Assembly (NCBI GenBank): GCA_016840085.1
Contig: JAEOTA010000068.1
Location: forward strand, 1-35,882
Direction of reading: 5' to 3'
Origin: Promethearchaeota archaeon
GTDB lineage: Archaea > Asgardarchaeota > Lokiarchaeia > Sigyniarchaeales > SOKP01
Length of the DNA: 35,882 nt
In this document: positions 1 to 8,791 of the stretch, one piece after another
How positions within the stretch are numbered: the stretch's first letter is position 1
Layout: each line of letters starts with the position of its first letter
Translations under genes and position numbers: made by a program
Notes under the pieces: model-generated
The model's database searches: none
Seen by the model: only the letters and a program-made list of their open reading frames with translations
What the model was told of the DNA's origin: nothing

Positions 1-2768
1 AGACTATATCGGGCATACTTGATCGTCCATTCGGACTCTCCTTCAATATGAGAATCTCGATTTCGTTGCTGCCATGTGATATACAGGTCAGTCTCGCTTA
101 TCGCAAGTGAGGGTGCTAATTGATAGATATTATCATCACCAGGATCATAAATCCTTGTTGGTGTTGAAAATTCTCCATCTGGTCGGAGTGCATGAGTCAT
201 ATAAATTTTCCATTGATCATCCACACTATATCGTCCTGCAAATACAATTATAATATATCTGTCATTTGAAACCACCTTTGGTACTACAAATCTTTGCCGA
301 ATATTCTCTAATGAACTGTCTGAATCCCCTACACTCGCAAATTCATCATAAATCACGCTTTGGAAGATATCAGATACGTTTACTGGAGGGTTTAAAGCAA
401 ATAAATCAAATACTGCCATCTCATCGCTCCATGTCGGACCAAGATTTAAGGCATCGTTCCTCTCAAATTCTATTCCTTGGCTATCAGAGAATAAGCCAGA
501 ATATGAAGCCCACGATTCGTCTATCCTAAAGTCTTCATCAAAATAATTATTTGTACTAAGTCCAGGATAATTTGCATAAGCTAAAATATCATTACCTAAA
601 TTAACAGGATGATTGATATCCCAATATAATGGTTCGCTTGTGCCCATAAGAGGGGACGCGAATTGATTGAACCCATCTTTGAAATCAAACCACCGAGCAT
701 ACGTTGGGGCGTAAAACGCTTCTAAGGTAGCCCAATCAAACCTAATGGAGATATCATTTGTATATTCGGGATCAAACTCAAATTCCGCTTGAATTCGAAT
801 CTGAAACATTTGCCCTATTTCAGTAAAAAAGTCGGTTACATCGTGATAGATTGTCTGGTAATTTGAGCCTTTGGTATTATAAAATCCCTCATAATCTACT
901 TGTTCAAACACGAGTTTATCATCTCTAAAAATCTGAGAGGTGAGCGTTACATAAATATCATCGCTGTCAGGGGTTCCATAATTAAAGAGCTCATACCGAT
1001 AGGAAAAGGACGCAATATCAGCTACCGTGCCAATATATCCCAAAATGGGGCTTTCAATATAAGTGGTTAAATCATCACTCACATCCAAATAGATGATGTC
1101 AGGGGGTCCATTTTGGTAATTATAGGTAGGATCTTTAGTCCATTGGAGCTCATTGACATTAAATTCGGTATGATAATATAAATGAGTGGTTATTTTAAAC
1201 TCATTTTGATTATAATCCTCCCAACTTGTCCCGTTATAGGTATATTCATCTCTATCTGGATATGTAGTAGTATGAAAGAATTTATTTTGAGCCACTTCGC
1301 AATCTTCCCAGTGAATTGTATCCTTTAAAAAGAGGCTTTGACTTCCGTTATAGAAAATCTTCCCTCTCATATATTCTTTGAAATGAGTGCGTGTGGTGTT
1401 CATAAAGGAGATGATCCCATTTGTACCGGTGATATAATCGGTTAATTTTTTGTATTTAATCGTATTATAATCTCTTTGAGTCAAATATAAGGAGAAACTC
1501 CCCTCTACCGGTCTTCCTAATGAATCCGAAGCAACTGTCTGAAAGTAATTATCCCAGCCCAAAATCTCACTATTATAAAGGGAATAGATGCTCCCTCGCC
1601 TCGACGTGCGTAAGGCATCTTCAGTATAATAGGGAGTAAAGTATACTCTATCTTTTTCTATAGTAACATTATAGGAAAGTGTCCGTGATCTTCTGGTGAA
1701 AATACCCCATTCCCGTGCCGAAGAATATACTTCAAGCCGATATTCTCCAGGAAGCACAGGAGTCTCTTTTTTATCTAAATTAATTTTAAAAAATATATCT
1801 TTAGCTTTAAAAGGCCCTTTATATTGGATAGTACTGAATTCATGAGTCTTTTGTAACCTCTTCGATTCCTCATGTAGCGTGCCGTTAACTAACACATCTA
1901 CAGGCACGAGTCGCGCATTTATTCTTACAATTTTCGTTCCTTTTGCTTTCAAATTAAATTTCATAACAAACATAGAGTTAAACGTAATTTCATCAAGATC
2001 TTCAATATCCTCGACATAGTCTAATTCATTAAAATTATATTCAATGCCGTACTTTCGCGAATCTTGGGGAACAAGCCCAAACATAGGGTCTGGAATCTCT
2101 TCAGTTAACATTGAAGGTAGAACCCAACCTAAAATCGTTGAGAAAAGGATACAGGGAAATAATAATGCCAATGCCTTAATTTTTAGAGGTTTGTCATGCT
2201 TGATAGTGATTTTATTTTTGAAATTTTGAAATCTTAGCCGCAGATTTTTATGATAGTTTTTTGTGGAAATAGTAGGCAATTTACACTCTTCAGAAAAGGA
2301 TTTGGTATTCTGCTTCGGGGAATTTGGTACGAAAATAACTAATAAGAGAAACATGACACCAAACGTGGCTAAACCTATCCATATCAAATTCAGCACAAAA
2401 ATTTGGATCGCTAAGACAAGACTAAAGACCACGAAGATGATAGAGAAAATAAAAGTATAGAGAGTAACTCGTGGTTTCTGAAAAAGTCTTCTTATTTGAT
2501 ATCTACAACGTAAGGTATCAATGTCATGCTGGGTGACACCTTCCCTTTTTTCTGTAAAAAGATATACGAAAAAGAGAATAATACCTACCATTGTTGCGTA
2601 TAATGTGATCGCGATACCAATTGGAAGTCCTATGAAGAAGCTAAAATTAGCTAACGGCACAAAAATACATAACACGGAAGCCAAAATAAGAATCTTAATA
2701 AGTCTAGGCACATCTTCACAATTCCGCTTCCGATCCTGACACCAACCTGATATTTTTTCCCATATCAT
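1..2768 (-). CDS. Multi-TM protein with very large extracellular domain, 3' end cut by window edge
   Basis: The minus strand is open without a stop from an ATG at 2768 to base 1 (922 codons); the C-terminus lies outside the window. The first ~225 residues contain about five hydrophobic segments (roughly 20-42, 45-72, 100-122, 125-148, 200-222). A long hydrophilic region rich in Tyr, Asp and Asn with NxT/NxS sites follows, as expected for an ectodomain. Near the cut end, a stretch of the type APSLAISETDLYITWQQ resembles a BNR/sialidase-like repeat, suggesting a propeller fold. The ATG overlaps the stop of the upstream 93-aa gene as ATGA, so the two are translationally coupled. Family and substrate are not recognised; a cell-surface role is inferred from topology only. 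Confidence 0.85.
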   Translation of the reverse strand, partial: MIWEKISGWCQDRKRNCEDVPRLIKILILASVLCIFVPLANFSFFIGLPIGIAITLYATMVGIILFFVYLFTEKREGVTQHDIDTLRCRYQIRRLFQKPRVTLYTFIFSIIFVVFSLVLAIQIFVLNLIWIGLATFGVMFLLLVIFVPNSPKQNTKSFSEECKLPTISTKNYHKNLRLRFQNFKNKITIKHDKPLKIKALALLFPCILFSTILGWVLPSMLTEEIPDPMFGLVPQDSRKYGIEYNFNELDYVEDIEDLDEITFNSMFVMKFNLKAKGTKIVRINARLVPVDVLVNGTLHEESKRLQKTHEFSTIQYKGPFKAKDIFFKINLDKKETPVLPGEYRLEVYSSAREWGIFTRRSRTLSYNVTIEKDRVYFTPYYTEDALRTSRRGSIYSLYNSEILGWDNYFQTVASDSLGRPVEGSFSLYLTQRDYNTIKYKKLTDYITGTNGIISFMNTTRTHFKEYMRGKIFYNGSQSLFLKDTIHWEDCEVAQNKFFHTTTYPDRDEYTYNGTSWEDYNQNEFKITTHLYYHTEFNVNELQWTKDPTYNYQNGPPDIIYLDVSDDLTTYIESPILGYIGTVADIASFSYRYELFNYGTPDSDDIYVTLTSQIFRDDKLVFEQVDYEGFYNTKGSNYQTIYHDVTDFFTEIGQMFQIRIQAEFEFDPEYTNDISIRFDWATLEAFYAPTYARWFDFKDGFNQFASPLMGTSEPLYWDINHPVNLGNDILAYANYPGLSTNNYFDEDFRIDESWASYSGLFSDSQGIEFERNDALNLGPTWSDEMAVFDLFALNPPVNVSDIFQSVIYDEFASVGDSDSSLENIRQRFVVPKVVSNDRYIIIVFAGRYSVDDQWKIYMTHALRPDGEFSTPTRIYDPGDDNIYQLAPSLAISETDLYITWQQRNRDSHIEGESEWTIKYARYS

Positions 2769-3046
2769 TTTACCTTACCTCTTTCATACAAAATTACTTT
2801 TTTTATTTCGTGGAGATAATATTGAGTTAAAGAGCGTTTTTCAGGATGAAAGATCATCCTCTTCTTAAGTGAATTAATTTGAAGTAAAGCGGTACTATAT
2901 CTTTTTTTATCCATCCCAGAAGATATCTGCTTAAAAAGAGAAATAAGCTTTTCCACATCATGCTCCTGCTTTATTTCAACATCGATATCCTCTTCAGACT
3001 TCCATGATGTGATATAATTTATTACAGTCTTCTTATCTATAGCCAT
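2765..3046 (-). CDS. Small soluble hypothetical protein coupled to the membrane protein
   Basis: About 93 aa, charged, with no membrane segment or cysteine motif. I prefer the ATG at 3046 (MAIDKKTV...). A TTG at 3055, three codons earlier, is also in frame and would give 96 aa. The central part (SLFKQISSGMDKKRYSTALLQINSLKKRM) reads as amphipathic helices, possibly a small helical adaptor. Its TGA overlaps the ATG of the large membrane protein by four bases, so the two products probably act together or are needed in fixed ratio. I do not recognise the family. Confidence 0.7.
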   Translation of the reverse strand: MAIDKKTVINYITSWKSEEDIDVEIKQEHDVEKLISLFKQISSGMDKKRYSTALLQINSLKKRMIFHPEKRSLTQYYLHEIKKVILYERGKVK

Positions 3047-3396
3047 AATTCTCAACCATACTTATAACTGATTTTTTTAAAAAATAAATTAAATTTAGAA
3101 CTTTTAGACAAAAAAAAATCATATAACTTAGTAGTGAACTCTTGAAATTTGGGGCTCTAAGCCTGCCTACCTTCCAAATGCAAGATGTTAAAAGTAACAC
3201 CCTTTTGATAAAGTCTTTACTTTTTTTCGATATAATATATACTTCAGCACAGTATTTAAATATTTCTGCATTTTATCGAGGAAAAAGACTTTAGGTAACT
3301 ATTAGGTCTTGGATATTACTATATAAAAACATTCTATTACATACAATGATGGATTTGTGGTCAAATTCTATCTAAAGCGACAAATTTTTGGTAAAG

Positions 3397-3410
3397 TCTC
3401 TTCGAAGAGA
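3397..3410. repeat. Perfect 14-bp palindrome, possible operator
   Basis: TCTCTTCGAAGAGA is its own reverse complement. It lies about 40 bases upstream of the TATA-like element of the winged-helix gene at 3502, where a dimeric regulator could bind. That the regulator is the gene's own product is inference. Confidence 0.45.
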
Positions 3411-3445
3411 AAATATTTTGTACATAATTGACAGTGTGATTTTTT

Positions 3446-3494
3446 CTTTAAATATAACTAGTAATAATGGCAAGTAAAGACGTTCTAAGGTGAT
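3446..3494 (+). promoter_or_regulatory. TATA-like box and Shine-Dalgarno site of the winged-helix gene
   Basis: CTTTAAATATAA (3446-3457) fits an archaeal TATA box about 45 bases before the ATG at 3502. AAGGTGA at 3488-3494 is a good Shine-Dalgarno sequence with a seven-base spacer, which supports the chosen start and a leadered transcript. Confidence 0.55.
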
Positions 3495-3501
3495 TTTTTA
3501 G

Positions 3502-3954
3502 ATGATCTTTCAAAAAATAAAAGTAAAATTAAATAAGTTACTCATGTTTAAGTATCTTCAGTGTAGCTTTCTCAAATATGAGATATTCGAGTATATCATA
3601 TTAGTAAATGAGTGTACCATCAATGAAATAGCGGAAAGATTTGATATAAACCAAAAGACCTACTATAAAAAAGCGAAATGGTGGGACAAAATGCGACTTA
3701 TTGATAGAGATAGGAGTAAAGAAAAGCAGAGAAATGGATCACATTTTATTATTATCGCTAGACCGGAATTGAAGGTGGTGCTTGATAAATTCAGAAAAAA
3801 AGTCTCTAATTTCCTTGCCCATTCAACCGAACTTAGCATACTTTTTGATAACAAACCCTCCGCACTTATTGAAGAAAATGAAGATTTTGGGAGCAAAAAA
3901 TCAGAGCTGAAAAAAATTCTCTCTGAAGAGAATTTACTTATTAGCGAAGAGTAA
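3502..3954 (+). CDS. Winged helix-turn-helix regulator
   Basis: 150 aa. Residues ~18-75 fit a winged helix: a helix ending in a hydrophobic core, then a helix-turn-helix with INEIAERFDINQKTYYKKAK where the recognition helix is lysine-rich, then a wing with RDRSKEKQRNGSHFIII. The C-terminal ~70 residues are charged helices, probably for dimerisation or partner binding. A Shine-Dalgarno site seven bases upstream fixes the start. The next gene begins 44 bases downstream in the same direction, so the pair may be co-transcribed and the regulator may control the coiled-coil/TM protein. No ligand-binding domain is seen. Confidence 0.75.
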   Translation: MIFQKIKVKLNKLLMFKYLQCSFLKYEIFEYIILVNECTINEIAERFDINQKTYYKKAKWWDKMRLIDRDRSKEKQRNGSHFIIIARPELKVVLDKFRKKVSNFLAHSTELSILFDNKPSALIEENEDFGSKKSELKKILSEENLLISEE

Positions 3955-3998
3955 TAAATTTTAAATAGTGGTCTAATAAAAAAATATATAGGGTCTAG

Positions 3999-6044
3999 AT
4001 GAGTAAGGCTTTATTTAATTTGGCGCAAAAATACAAGAATGAGTATAGTGAATTAATTCTTTCAGGATCATCTTTGGCCGACAAAAAGGAATTCTTAAAC
4101 TACTTATATGAAAAGGCTCATATCTTAGAAGGTTCTAAAAATGAACAACGCAAAACTGAATTTAGACAAAATCGAGAGAAATTAAATACTCTTATTACTA
4201 CTCGTAGAAAATTTATTCGTCTACTTGACAAATCAGAGCAAATATATAGTAAAATACCTTTTGTTAGGACAACTCAAAGCACTCTCAATAGATTAGAACA
4301 TAAGAAAAAATTCCTTAAAACCTATTTAGAAGAATTTGACGAGAAAAAGGAATTAGAAAAACTCGATTCCTATACAAGTTTAACAAGGCAAGAACGAATC
4401 GGCAGAATTAAGAGTCAAAAAGAGGCAGTAAAAAAAGAATATTCCCAGATAAAGGCAGAGATAGCGCAGTATATCGATCCTGCGGTAATACAAAATGAAA
4501 AACTACGACACGAATTTATTGCTTCCCAATGGAGTTCATATGAACCTTTCTTCTCTGAGAATCCTGAGTTTGAAGATATGATACGTTCCATTCTTTATGA
4601 ATATTTTACCAATGAGCTTCAATATACCAAAGAAGAGGTAAAGCAAATGTCTCACGATCTCAAGAATAATCTAATTACTTTCCTTTTTATTCGAAAACAA
4701 ATTAATAAGAAATTGAAAAATAAAGAAAAAGAAATCCAGAAAAATCTAAATCAGAGCAAAAAAATGAACTCACAAAGAATCTCGTTTTATAATATTTTTG
4801 CCTATATCTTAACTCAGTCAGATTTTAAGGTAAAAGAGGATAAATCTGCCCTTATTTTGTCATTTAACTTACAGAAGTTATATAAGAATTTCTTTGACAC
4901 ACTTTCTCACTATTCAAAACGAAGATTTCCTCTTCACGGTAAGCTTCAAATAGATAGTAATCATTTTCTCCTAACTGATTTTTCAAGAACTCTGTTAAAA
5001 CAAGTTAACACGGAATTAAAGCGGTTTAATGATAATATTCTCATCTACGAGCACAGGGGGGACAGGATGGGTGTAAAATTAAACCTCCAGCAGATATTAG
5101 AACCGCTTATGGAAGACTTTTCTCATCAACTCCCATCAAGACTTCTTAAAAGAACAATACAAGGGAAAGCTAAAAAGCGTAATATTGGGGAGCGATATCA
5201 TTTAAAAATAGCTGTTCCTGTAGTAATATTTCTAATACTAAGCATTGCATTTTTTGCAATATTTTCTGTTCCAGATGAAGACAAATATTTTGTTCAGAAA
5301 TATGATTCTGTGCAAATAGACTATACTGCATGGGTATCAAATCGATCAAAAGACTATGATGTATTAAATCCTATCGTCGATATAGTATTATGGATCGAAA
5401 TGATCCCTATTATCGAGAATGATACCACCGGACTCATGCTAGGATTATATAATAACTTGCTTGGAAGAGAACTCTATTACGAAAGTGAGTTAATATGGCT
5501 AGACAGGTGTATTGATGAAAATAGAGATGGGATTGATGATCTCACTAATGAAACTGCATTGACGTATGGAAACAGCACCGACCAATATTTTAACACACCG
5601 TTAATGATTAAATTCACGATTCTGGATATTGAAAAGGCGCCTAAGATAGATGAATTTCCTTTTAATAGAGAAGATATGTTCGGATTTATATTAAATATTT
5701 TTCAAATGGTATGGACTATCACTCTCCCTATACTGCTTATACTTATACCAATCGTTATCACCCTAATAATAGATTTTATTTCTCGACATCCAATAGATAT
5801 TCGAAAAATAAATATCCGAAAGACTTTTCTTTTATTTTTAAAATATGGGATATTAATAGGCATTTTAGTATCTATTCCTTATATTGTGTTTGGAATTATT
5901 AGGTTGAGATACTCGCCATCGCTTCTTAAAATTATGTGGATGAAATATCCAGGAGAAATTATTTTTATCATCACCGCAATTAGCATTCCATTGAGTATAG
6001 CAACTGCAATTATGTATTTCTTGCTCTATAAAAAAATAAGGTAA
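3999..6044 (+). CDS. Coiled-coil membrane protein with FKBP-like ectodomain
   Basis: 681 aa. Residues 1-395 are soluble, Lys/Glu-rich and largely helical or coiled coil, presumably cytoplasmic. A TM helix lies at ~404-423, then an ~135-residue non-membrane region, then three further TM helices (~561-593, 609-633, 651-675). The region 435-547 has the order of elements of FKBP peptidyl-prolyl isomerases: an opening strand DSVQIDYTAWV (compare GDTVTVHYTG), a GLMLGLYNNLLGRELYY segment (compare the G-x-E-x-A-L-x-G-M turn), and LTYG followed by LMIKFTILDIEKA (compare AYG ... LVFEVELLDI). An insert at 504-513 (DENRDGIDDL) looks like a thrombospondin-3/dockerin-type calcium loop. The FKBP match is by eye only; catalytic residues are not secured. 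The function of the cytoplasmic coil is unknown. Confidence 0.75.
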   Translation: MSKALFNLAQKYKNEYSELILSGSSLADKKEFLNYLYEKAHILEGSKNEQRKTEFRQNREKLNTLITTRRKFIRLLDKSEQIYSKIPFVRTTQSTLNRLEHKKKFLKTYLEEFDEKKELEKLDSYTSLTRQERIGRIKSQKEAVKKEYSQIKAEIAQYIDPAVIQNEKLRHEFIASQWSSYEPFFSENPEFEDMIRSILYEYFTNELQYTKEEVKQMSHDLKNNLITFLFIRKQINKKLKNKEKEIQKNLNQSKKMNSQRISFYNIFAYILTQSDFKVKEDKSALILSFNLQKLYKNFFDTLSHYSKRRFPLHGKLQIDSNHFLLTDFSRTLLKQVNTELKRFNDNILIYEHRGDRMGVKLNLQQILEPLMEDFSHQLPSRLLKRTIQGKAKKRNIGERYHLKIAVPVVIFLILSIAFFAIFSVPDEDKYFVQKYDSVQIDYTAWVSNRSKDYDVLNPIVDIVLWIEMIPIIENDTTGLMLGLYNNLLGRELYYESELIWLDRCIDENRDGIDDLTNETALTYGNSTDQYFNTPLMIKFTILDIEKAPKIDEFPFNREDMFGFILNIFQMVWTITLPILLILIPIVITLIIDFISRHPIDIRKINIRKTFLLFLKYGILIGILVSIPYIVFGIIRLRYSPSLLKIMWMKYPGEIIFIITAISIPLSIATAIMYFLLYKKIR

Positions 6045-6053
6045 AAAAAAAAA
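6043..6053 (-). terminator. Oligo-T tract after the transglutaminase-like gene
   Basis: Read on the minus strand, a run of about ten T residues follows the stop of the gene ending at 6059, in the 14-base gap between two convergent genes. Archaeal transcription often ends at such T-runs. Confidence 0.4.
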
Positions 6054-6058
6054 GAATA

Positions 6059-7105
6059 TTATATTATTGCTCCAGTCACATCACAGAACGCTATAGTAAA
6101 TATATCTGAACTCAATGAGGAATAGTCTTGTAACCATGAAGGTTCAGTGCCAAAAGATATATCCCAAGTAGGATCGAGGACACACCACGTAAAATCGGGG
6201 TAATAAGGATCAGACGTGCCAAATTGCCATAATCTGCATGTTGGGTAGCTTAAAGAGAACGCACTTATATCTTCAATATGGATAAGGCATACTCCGTGAT
6301 AAAATGCTCCTAAAGTCGGATGGCTTGGGTCATGAAATAATGCTAGTGCAGTATCAAACCCGCATGATTCCAAGTATGCCGCATCTAAAATTGCCTGATC
6401 TTCACAATCCCCCATTGCCCGAAATGCAGTCTCCACAGAGAATTTTGCATAATCCAACTCAAAATATTCTTGTCCTACTGTAATATTTTCATCAAATTCA
6501 TAGTCAATCTCATCTACACACCATTGATGTATTGTATCTATATCAGTGAGTTCGTTTCCAGTTAAGTCTTTTCCTAGCCAATTCAATAACCAATCATCAA
6601 ATGTATAATTCATGATATATTGGCATAAAAGCATTGTGTCATCGCCATATTTTAACGCGTCTGAGAATGCATTAGAGACATTCGTAAAATAATTATGGTG
6701 CCCACTCTCATGAAGAATAATATCACGATAAAACCACGTAACCTCTTCCCAGTATGCTTTACTCATAGCTGAAGCAACATAGATAGGCATATAGTATCGT
6801 CGTACTGCTTCAGCAAATAATCCATACTGCACAGGTAAAATCTGCTTTTTAATGTAGGAACATACTGAGGAATATTGACTAAGGAGTGTTTGGTAATCGT
6901 CGAACGTGGAATTATACTCTCCGGTTAAGATTTGGTAATCCTGCAATAATTGGTCATATTCTTCTGATAAGTTGCTATACTTTTTTTGTAGTTGAGGAAC
7001 TATGGTGAAATAAGTTATGCTGAAAGTACCAATATTCGTACCAATTAAAGCTATTAATATATATACCAGCACTTTTCTTGAAATCTTATTTTCAGTTTCA
7101 TTCAT
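6059..7105 (-). CDS. Membrane-anchored transglutaminase-like protein
   Basis: 348 aa. An N-terminal signal anchor (~11-34) is followed by a coiled coil (~35-88) that would hold the domain outside the membrane. The C-terminal part carries a Cys-His-Asp triad in transglutaminase-like order: C234 in MGDCEDQA, H270 in FYHGVCL, and D311 in VLDPTWD. This is the archaeal/bacterial papain-fold family, in which such enzymes act as peptidases or transamidases. Between coil and core is a zincin-type HExxH signature (H132-E133-S-G-H136), unusual for this family. The gene starts five bases after the stop of a 54-aa gene (7111-7275), so the two probably form an operon. The substrate is unknown; extracellular protein processing is inferred. 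Confidence 0.8.
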   Translation of the reverse strand: MNETENKISRKVLVYILIALIGTNIGTFSITYFTIVPQLQKKYSNLSEEYDQLLQDYQILTGEYNSTFDDYQTLLSQYSSVCSYIKKQILPVQYGLFAEAVRRYYMPIYVASAMSKAYWEEVTWFYRDIILHESGHHNYFTNVSNAFSDALKYGDDTMLLCQYIMNYTFDDWLLNWLGKDLTGNELTDIDTIHQWCVDEIDYEFDENITVGQEYFELDYAKFSVETAFRAMGDCEDQAILDAAYLESCGFDTALALFHDPSHPTLGAFYHGVCLIHIEDISAFSLSYPTCRLWQFGTSDPYYPDFTWCVLDPTWDISFGTEPSWLQDYSSLSSDIFTIAFCDVTGAII

Positions 7106-7110
7106 TTATA

Positions 7111-7275
7111 TCACAATTTTATCGTCTTTCCTTCGTTTTTAGAAGGTTTTTCCCAAGAGCCGTCAGATTTTCTCTTAATACACCGTAGAAACATATAAGG
7201 TTCGGTTTTTGAGCTGGTTTGAATGAACAGTCCGGTATTTTTTCCAAAAAAGGGTTGGTTATGTGCATCTACCAT
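7111..7275 (-). CDS. Small basic conserved-looking protein, 54 aa
   Basis: An ATG at 7275 opens a 54-codon frame ending in TGA at 7111, five bases before the transglutaminase-like start. The product contains MFLRCIKRKSDGSWEKPS followed by KNEGKTIKL. It is basic, with one cysteine and no membrane segment, and its composition is protein-like rather than random. A Shine-Dalgarno AAGGT lies about nine bases upstream, and a TATA box (CTTTATAAAT on the minus strand, 7323-7332) lies about 48 bases upstream. I believe similar short K/E-rich WEKPS-x-x-EGK proteins occur in archaea but cannot name the family. It may be a small regulator of the operon. Confidence 0.6.
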   Translation of the reverse strand: MVDAHNQPFFGKNTGLFIQTSSKTEPYMFLRCIKRKSDGSWEKPSKNEGKTIKL

Positions 7276-7322
7276 ACTAATTTACCTTGGTACTACTTAG
7301 TTATTACCTATAATTTACAGGG

Positions 7323-7332
7323 ATTTATAAAG
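7323..7332 (-). promoter_or_regulatory. TATA box of the small gene / transglutaminase-like operon
   Basis: CTTTATAAAT on the minus strand, about 48 bases before the ATG at 7275. Together with the AAGGT site closer to the start it indicates a leadered transcript. The 7333-7455 stretch towards the divergent SBBP gene carries its own TATA-like CTTAAATATC near 7397-7406. Confidence 0.45.
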
Positions 7333-7455
7333 AAAAAGAGAATATAAAATGTATTTAATCCCGGATTGATAACTATTAAGAAAGATGAAGACAAGACTTA
7401 AATATCAAATCTACATTTAAAAATAGTAATCCAATTCTAAAAGAAGTAATAGTTT

Positions 7456-8730
7456 ATGAAAAATAAAAAATACTATTTGTTAGCCTTAATCTCAATTCTA
7501 TTTTTTAATTTCTTGTTGTATAACAATATTATTTTTTTCAGCAACAACATAGATAAACCCAATAGAGATTTTAAAATTAATTTGTCTACGAATATTTCTT
7601 ACGCATTTGAATGGAATCGTACATGGGGTAGAAAATGTTATTATTGCATGGATTTTAGCGATGATGTAGCTGTAGATTCCTCAGATAATATCTATGTGAC
7701 AGGAGACTCACCAAGTTTGTCGGGAGGAGGAACAGATGTGTTCATTTTGAAATATACAAGTTCTGGGATACTAGAATGGAATTCTACTTGGGGAAATATG
7801 ACTTCATCTAATGATTATGGCTATGGAGTGGCAACAGATTCGTCTGATGATGTCTATATTGTAGGAACTACAATTAGAGATTATATTGCTAAAGATATTA
7901 TTCTGTTAAAATATGATACTTCTGGAGTATTTAAATGGAGTCGCACACTAGGAGATATAATTCATGATGAAGGCGTGAGTATAGTTGTAGATTCGTTGGA
8001 CAATATTTATTTTACGGGAATTTGGAATAGAGGTTGGCATAAGCAAAAGCATGATATCATTCTGGCGAAATATGATCAGTCTGGTACGCAGCAATGGAAT
8101 CGCACTTGGGGTGGAAGCGATTTTGATCGTGTTTCTAATGTTGTGGTGGATTCATTAGATAACATATATGTTACGGGAATTATTAGTCAAGTCGGATTTC
8201 TTGTGAAGTATGATGGTGATGGGGTGGTTAAGTGGAATGTTACTAATCCACATAACGGGGGAAAACTAGCAATTGATTCATCAGATAATGTTTATATATC
8301 GGGTGGCGGATATCTTATCAAATATAGTAGTTCTGGTGTGTTACAATGGGAAACAATTATTTCAACTGGATCTGATATAGTATTAGATTCACTAGGCAAC
8401 TTCTATTTCGTAGGAACGTCAGACGACGATATTTTTCTGATGCAATGTAATAGTTCAGGTGTAAAACAATGGACTATCACTCTGGCTTCGGACTATTATG
8501 AAGATGGTAAGGCAATAGCAATAGATTCTTTAGATAATATCTATCTTGCTGGAGATACTTCATTTGAGTATGATACAATTCTAGTAAAATTTAATCCAGT
8601 GGAAGAAGAAGAGGAAGAAGAAGGGAAGGATGGAGGAGGGACAAAAATTATTCGAGGGTATCCATTATTACTATTTCTTAGCACTATCGGTTTACTTACG
8701 GTATTTTCTTTAAAGAAAAAATTTAACTAA
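7456..8730 (+). CDS. Secreted SBBP-repeat beta-propeller with C-terminal sorting-type tail
   Basis: 424 aa. A Lys-rich N-terminus and hydrophobic stretch (~5-28) form a signal peptide. Seven repeats of the form x-x-DSSDNIYVTG, each followed by a strand such as ILLKYDTSGVFKWS, span ~65-385. This is the SBBP (beta-propeller) repeat, and seven copies fit one seven-bladed propeller. An acidic linker (seven consecutive Glu) then glycines leads to a GYPLLLFLSTIG hydrophobic helix ending in KKK. That is the layout of archaeal surface-protein sorting tails and closely resembles the Loki-CTERM type (Pro before a hydrophobic helix and basic end). It is likely displayed on the cell surface; ligand unknown. 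Neighbours are envelope genes, consistent with that location. Confidence 0.85.
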   Translation: MKNKKYYLLALISILFFNFLLYNNIIFFSNNIDKPNRDFKINLSTNISYAFEWNRTWGRKCYYCMDFSDDVAVDSSDNIYVTGDSPSLSGGGTDVFILKYTSSGILEWNSTWGNMTSSNDYGYGVATDSSDDVYIVGTTIRDYIAKDIILLKYDTSGVFKWSRTLGDIIHDEGVSIVVDSLDNIYFTGIWNRGWHKQKHDIILAKYDQSGTQQWNRTWGGSDFDRVSNVVVDSLDNIYVTGIISQVGFLVKYDGDGVVKWNVTNPHNGGKLAIDSSDNVYISGGGYLIKYSSSGVLQWETIISTGSDIVLDSLGNFYFVGTSDDDIFLMQCNSSGVKQWTITLASDYYEDGKAIAIDSLDNIYLAGDTSFEYDTILVKFNPVEEEEEEEGKDGGGTKIIRGYPLLLFLSTIGLLTVFSLKKKFN

Positions 8731-8757
8731 TATTTTATTTTTTTTTAATTTTTTTCC
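8731..8757 (+). terminator. T-rich transcription terminator
   Basis: Immediately after the SBBP gene stop the plus strand runs through two long oligo-T tracts (from 8738 to 8757) without a strong hairpin, the usual form of intrinsic archaeal termination. Confidence 0.5.
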
Positions 8758-8791
8758 TTCTAATTTGTTATTCGATTCCAAATTGAAATCT

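Larger units (their letters stand above)
3060..3501. other. Intergenic region between divergent genes
   Basis: About 440 bases without a convincing open frame. It holds A/T-rich stretches near 3063-3115 that could carry the minus-strand promoter, a perfect 14-bp palindrome (3397-3410) and the plus-strand promoter of the winged-helix gene. No tRNA-like cloverleaf was found. Confidence 0.6.

Noticed and set aside
44..2740. Plus-strand frames of 60-90 codons in the first 2.7 kb
   Set aside because: They lie opposite a single uninterrupted 922-codon minus-strand frame with clear TM and ectodomain sequence.
3140..3200. GC-richer patch (GGGGCTCTAAGCCTGCC) as a possible tRNA
   Set aside because: No T-loop GTTCRA, no acceptor-stem pairing and no CCA-like end; it does not fold as a cloverleaf.
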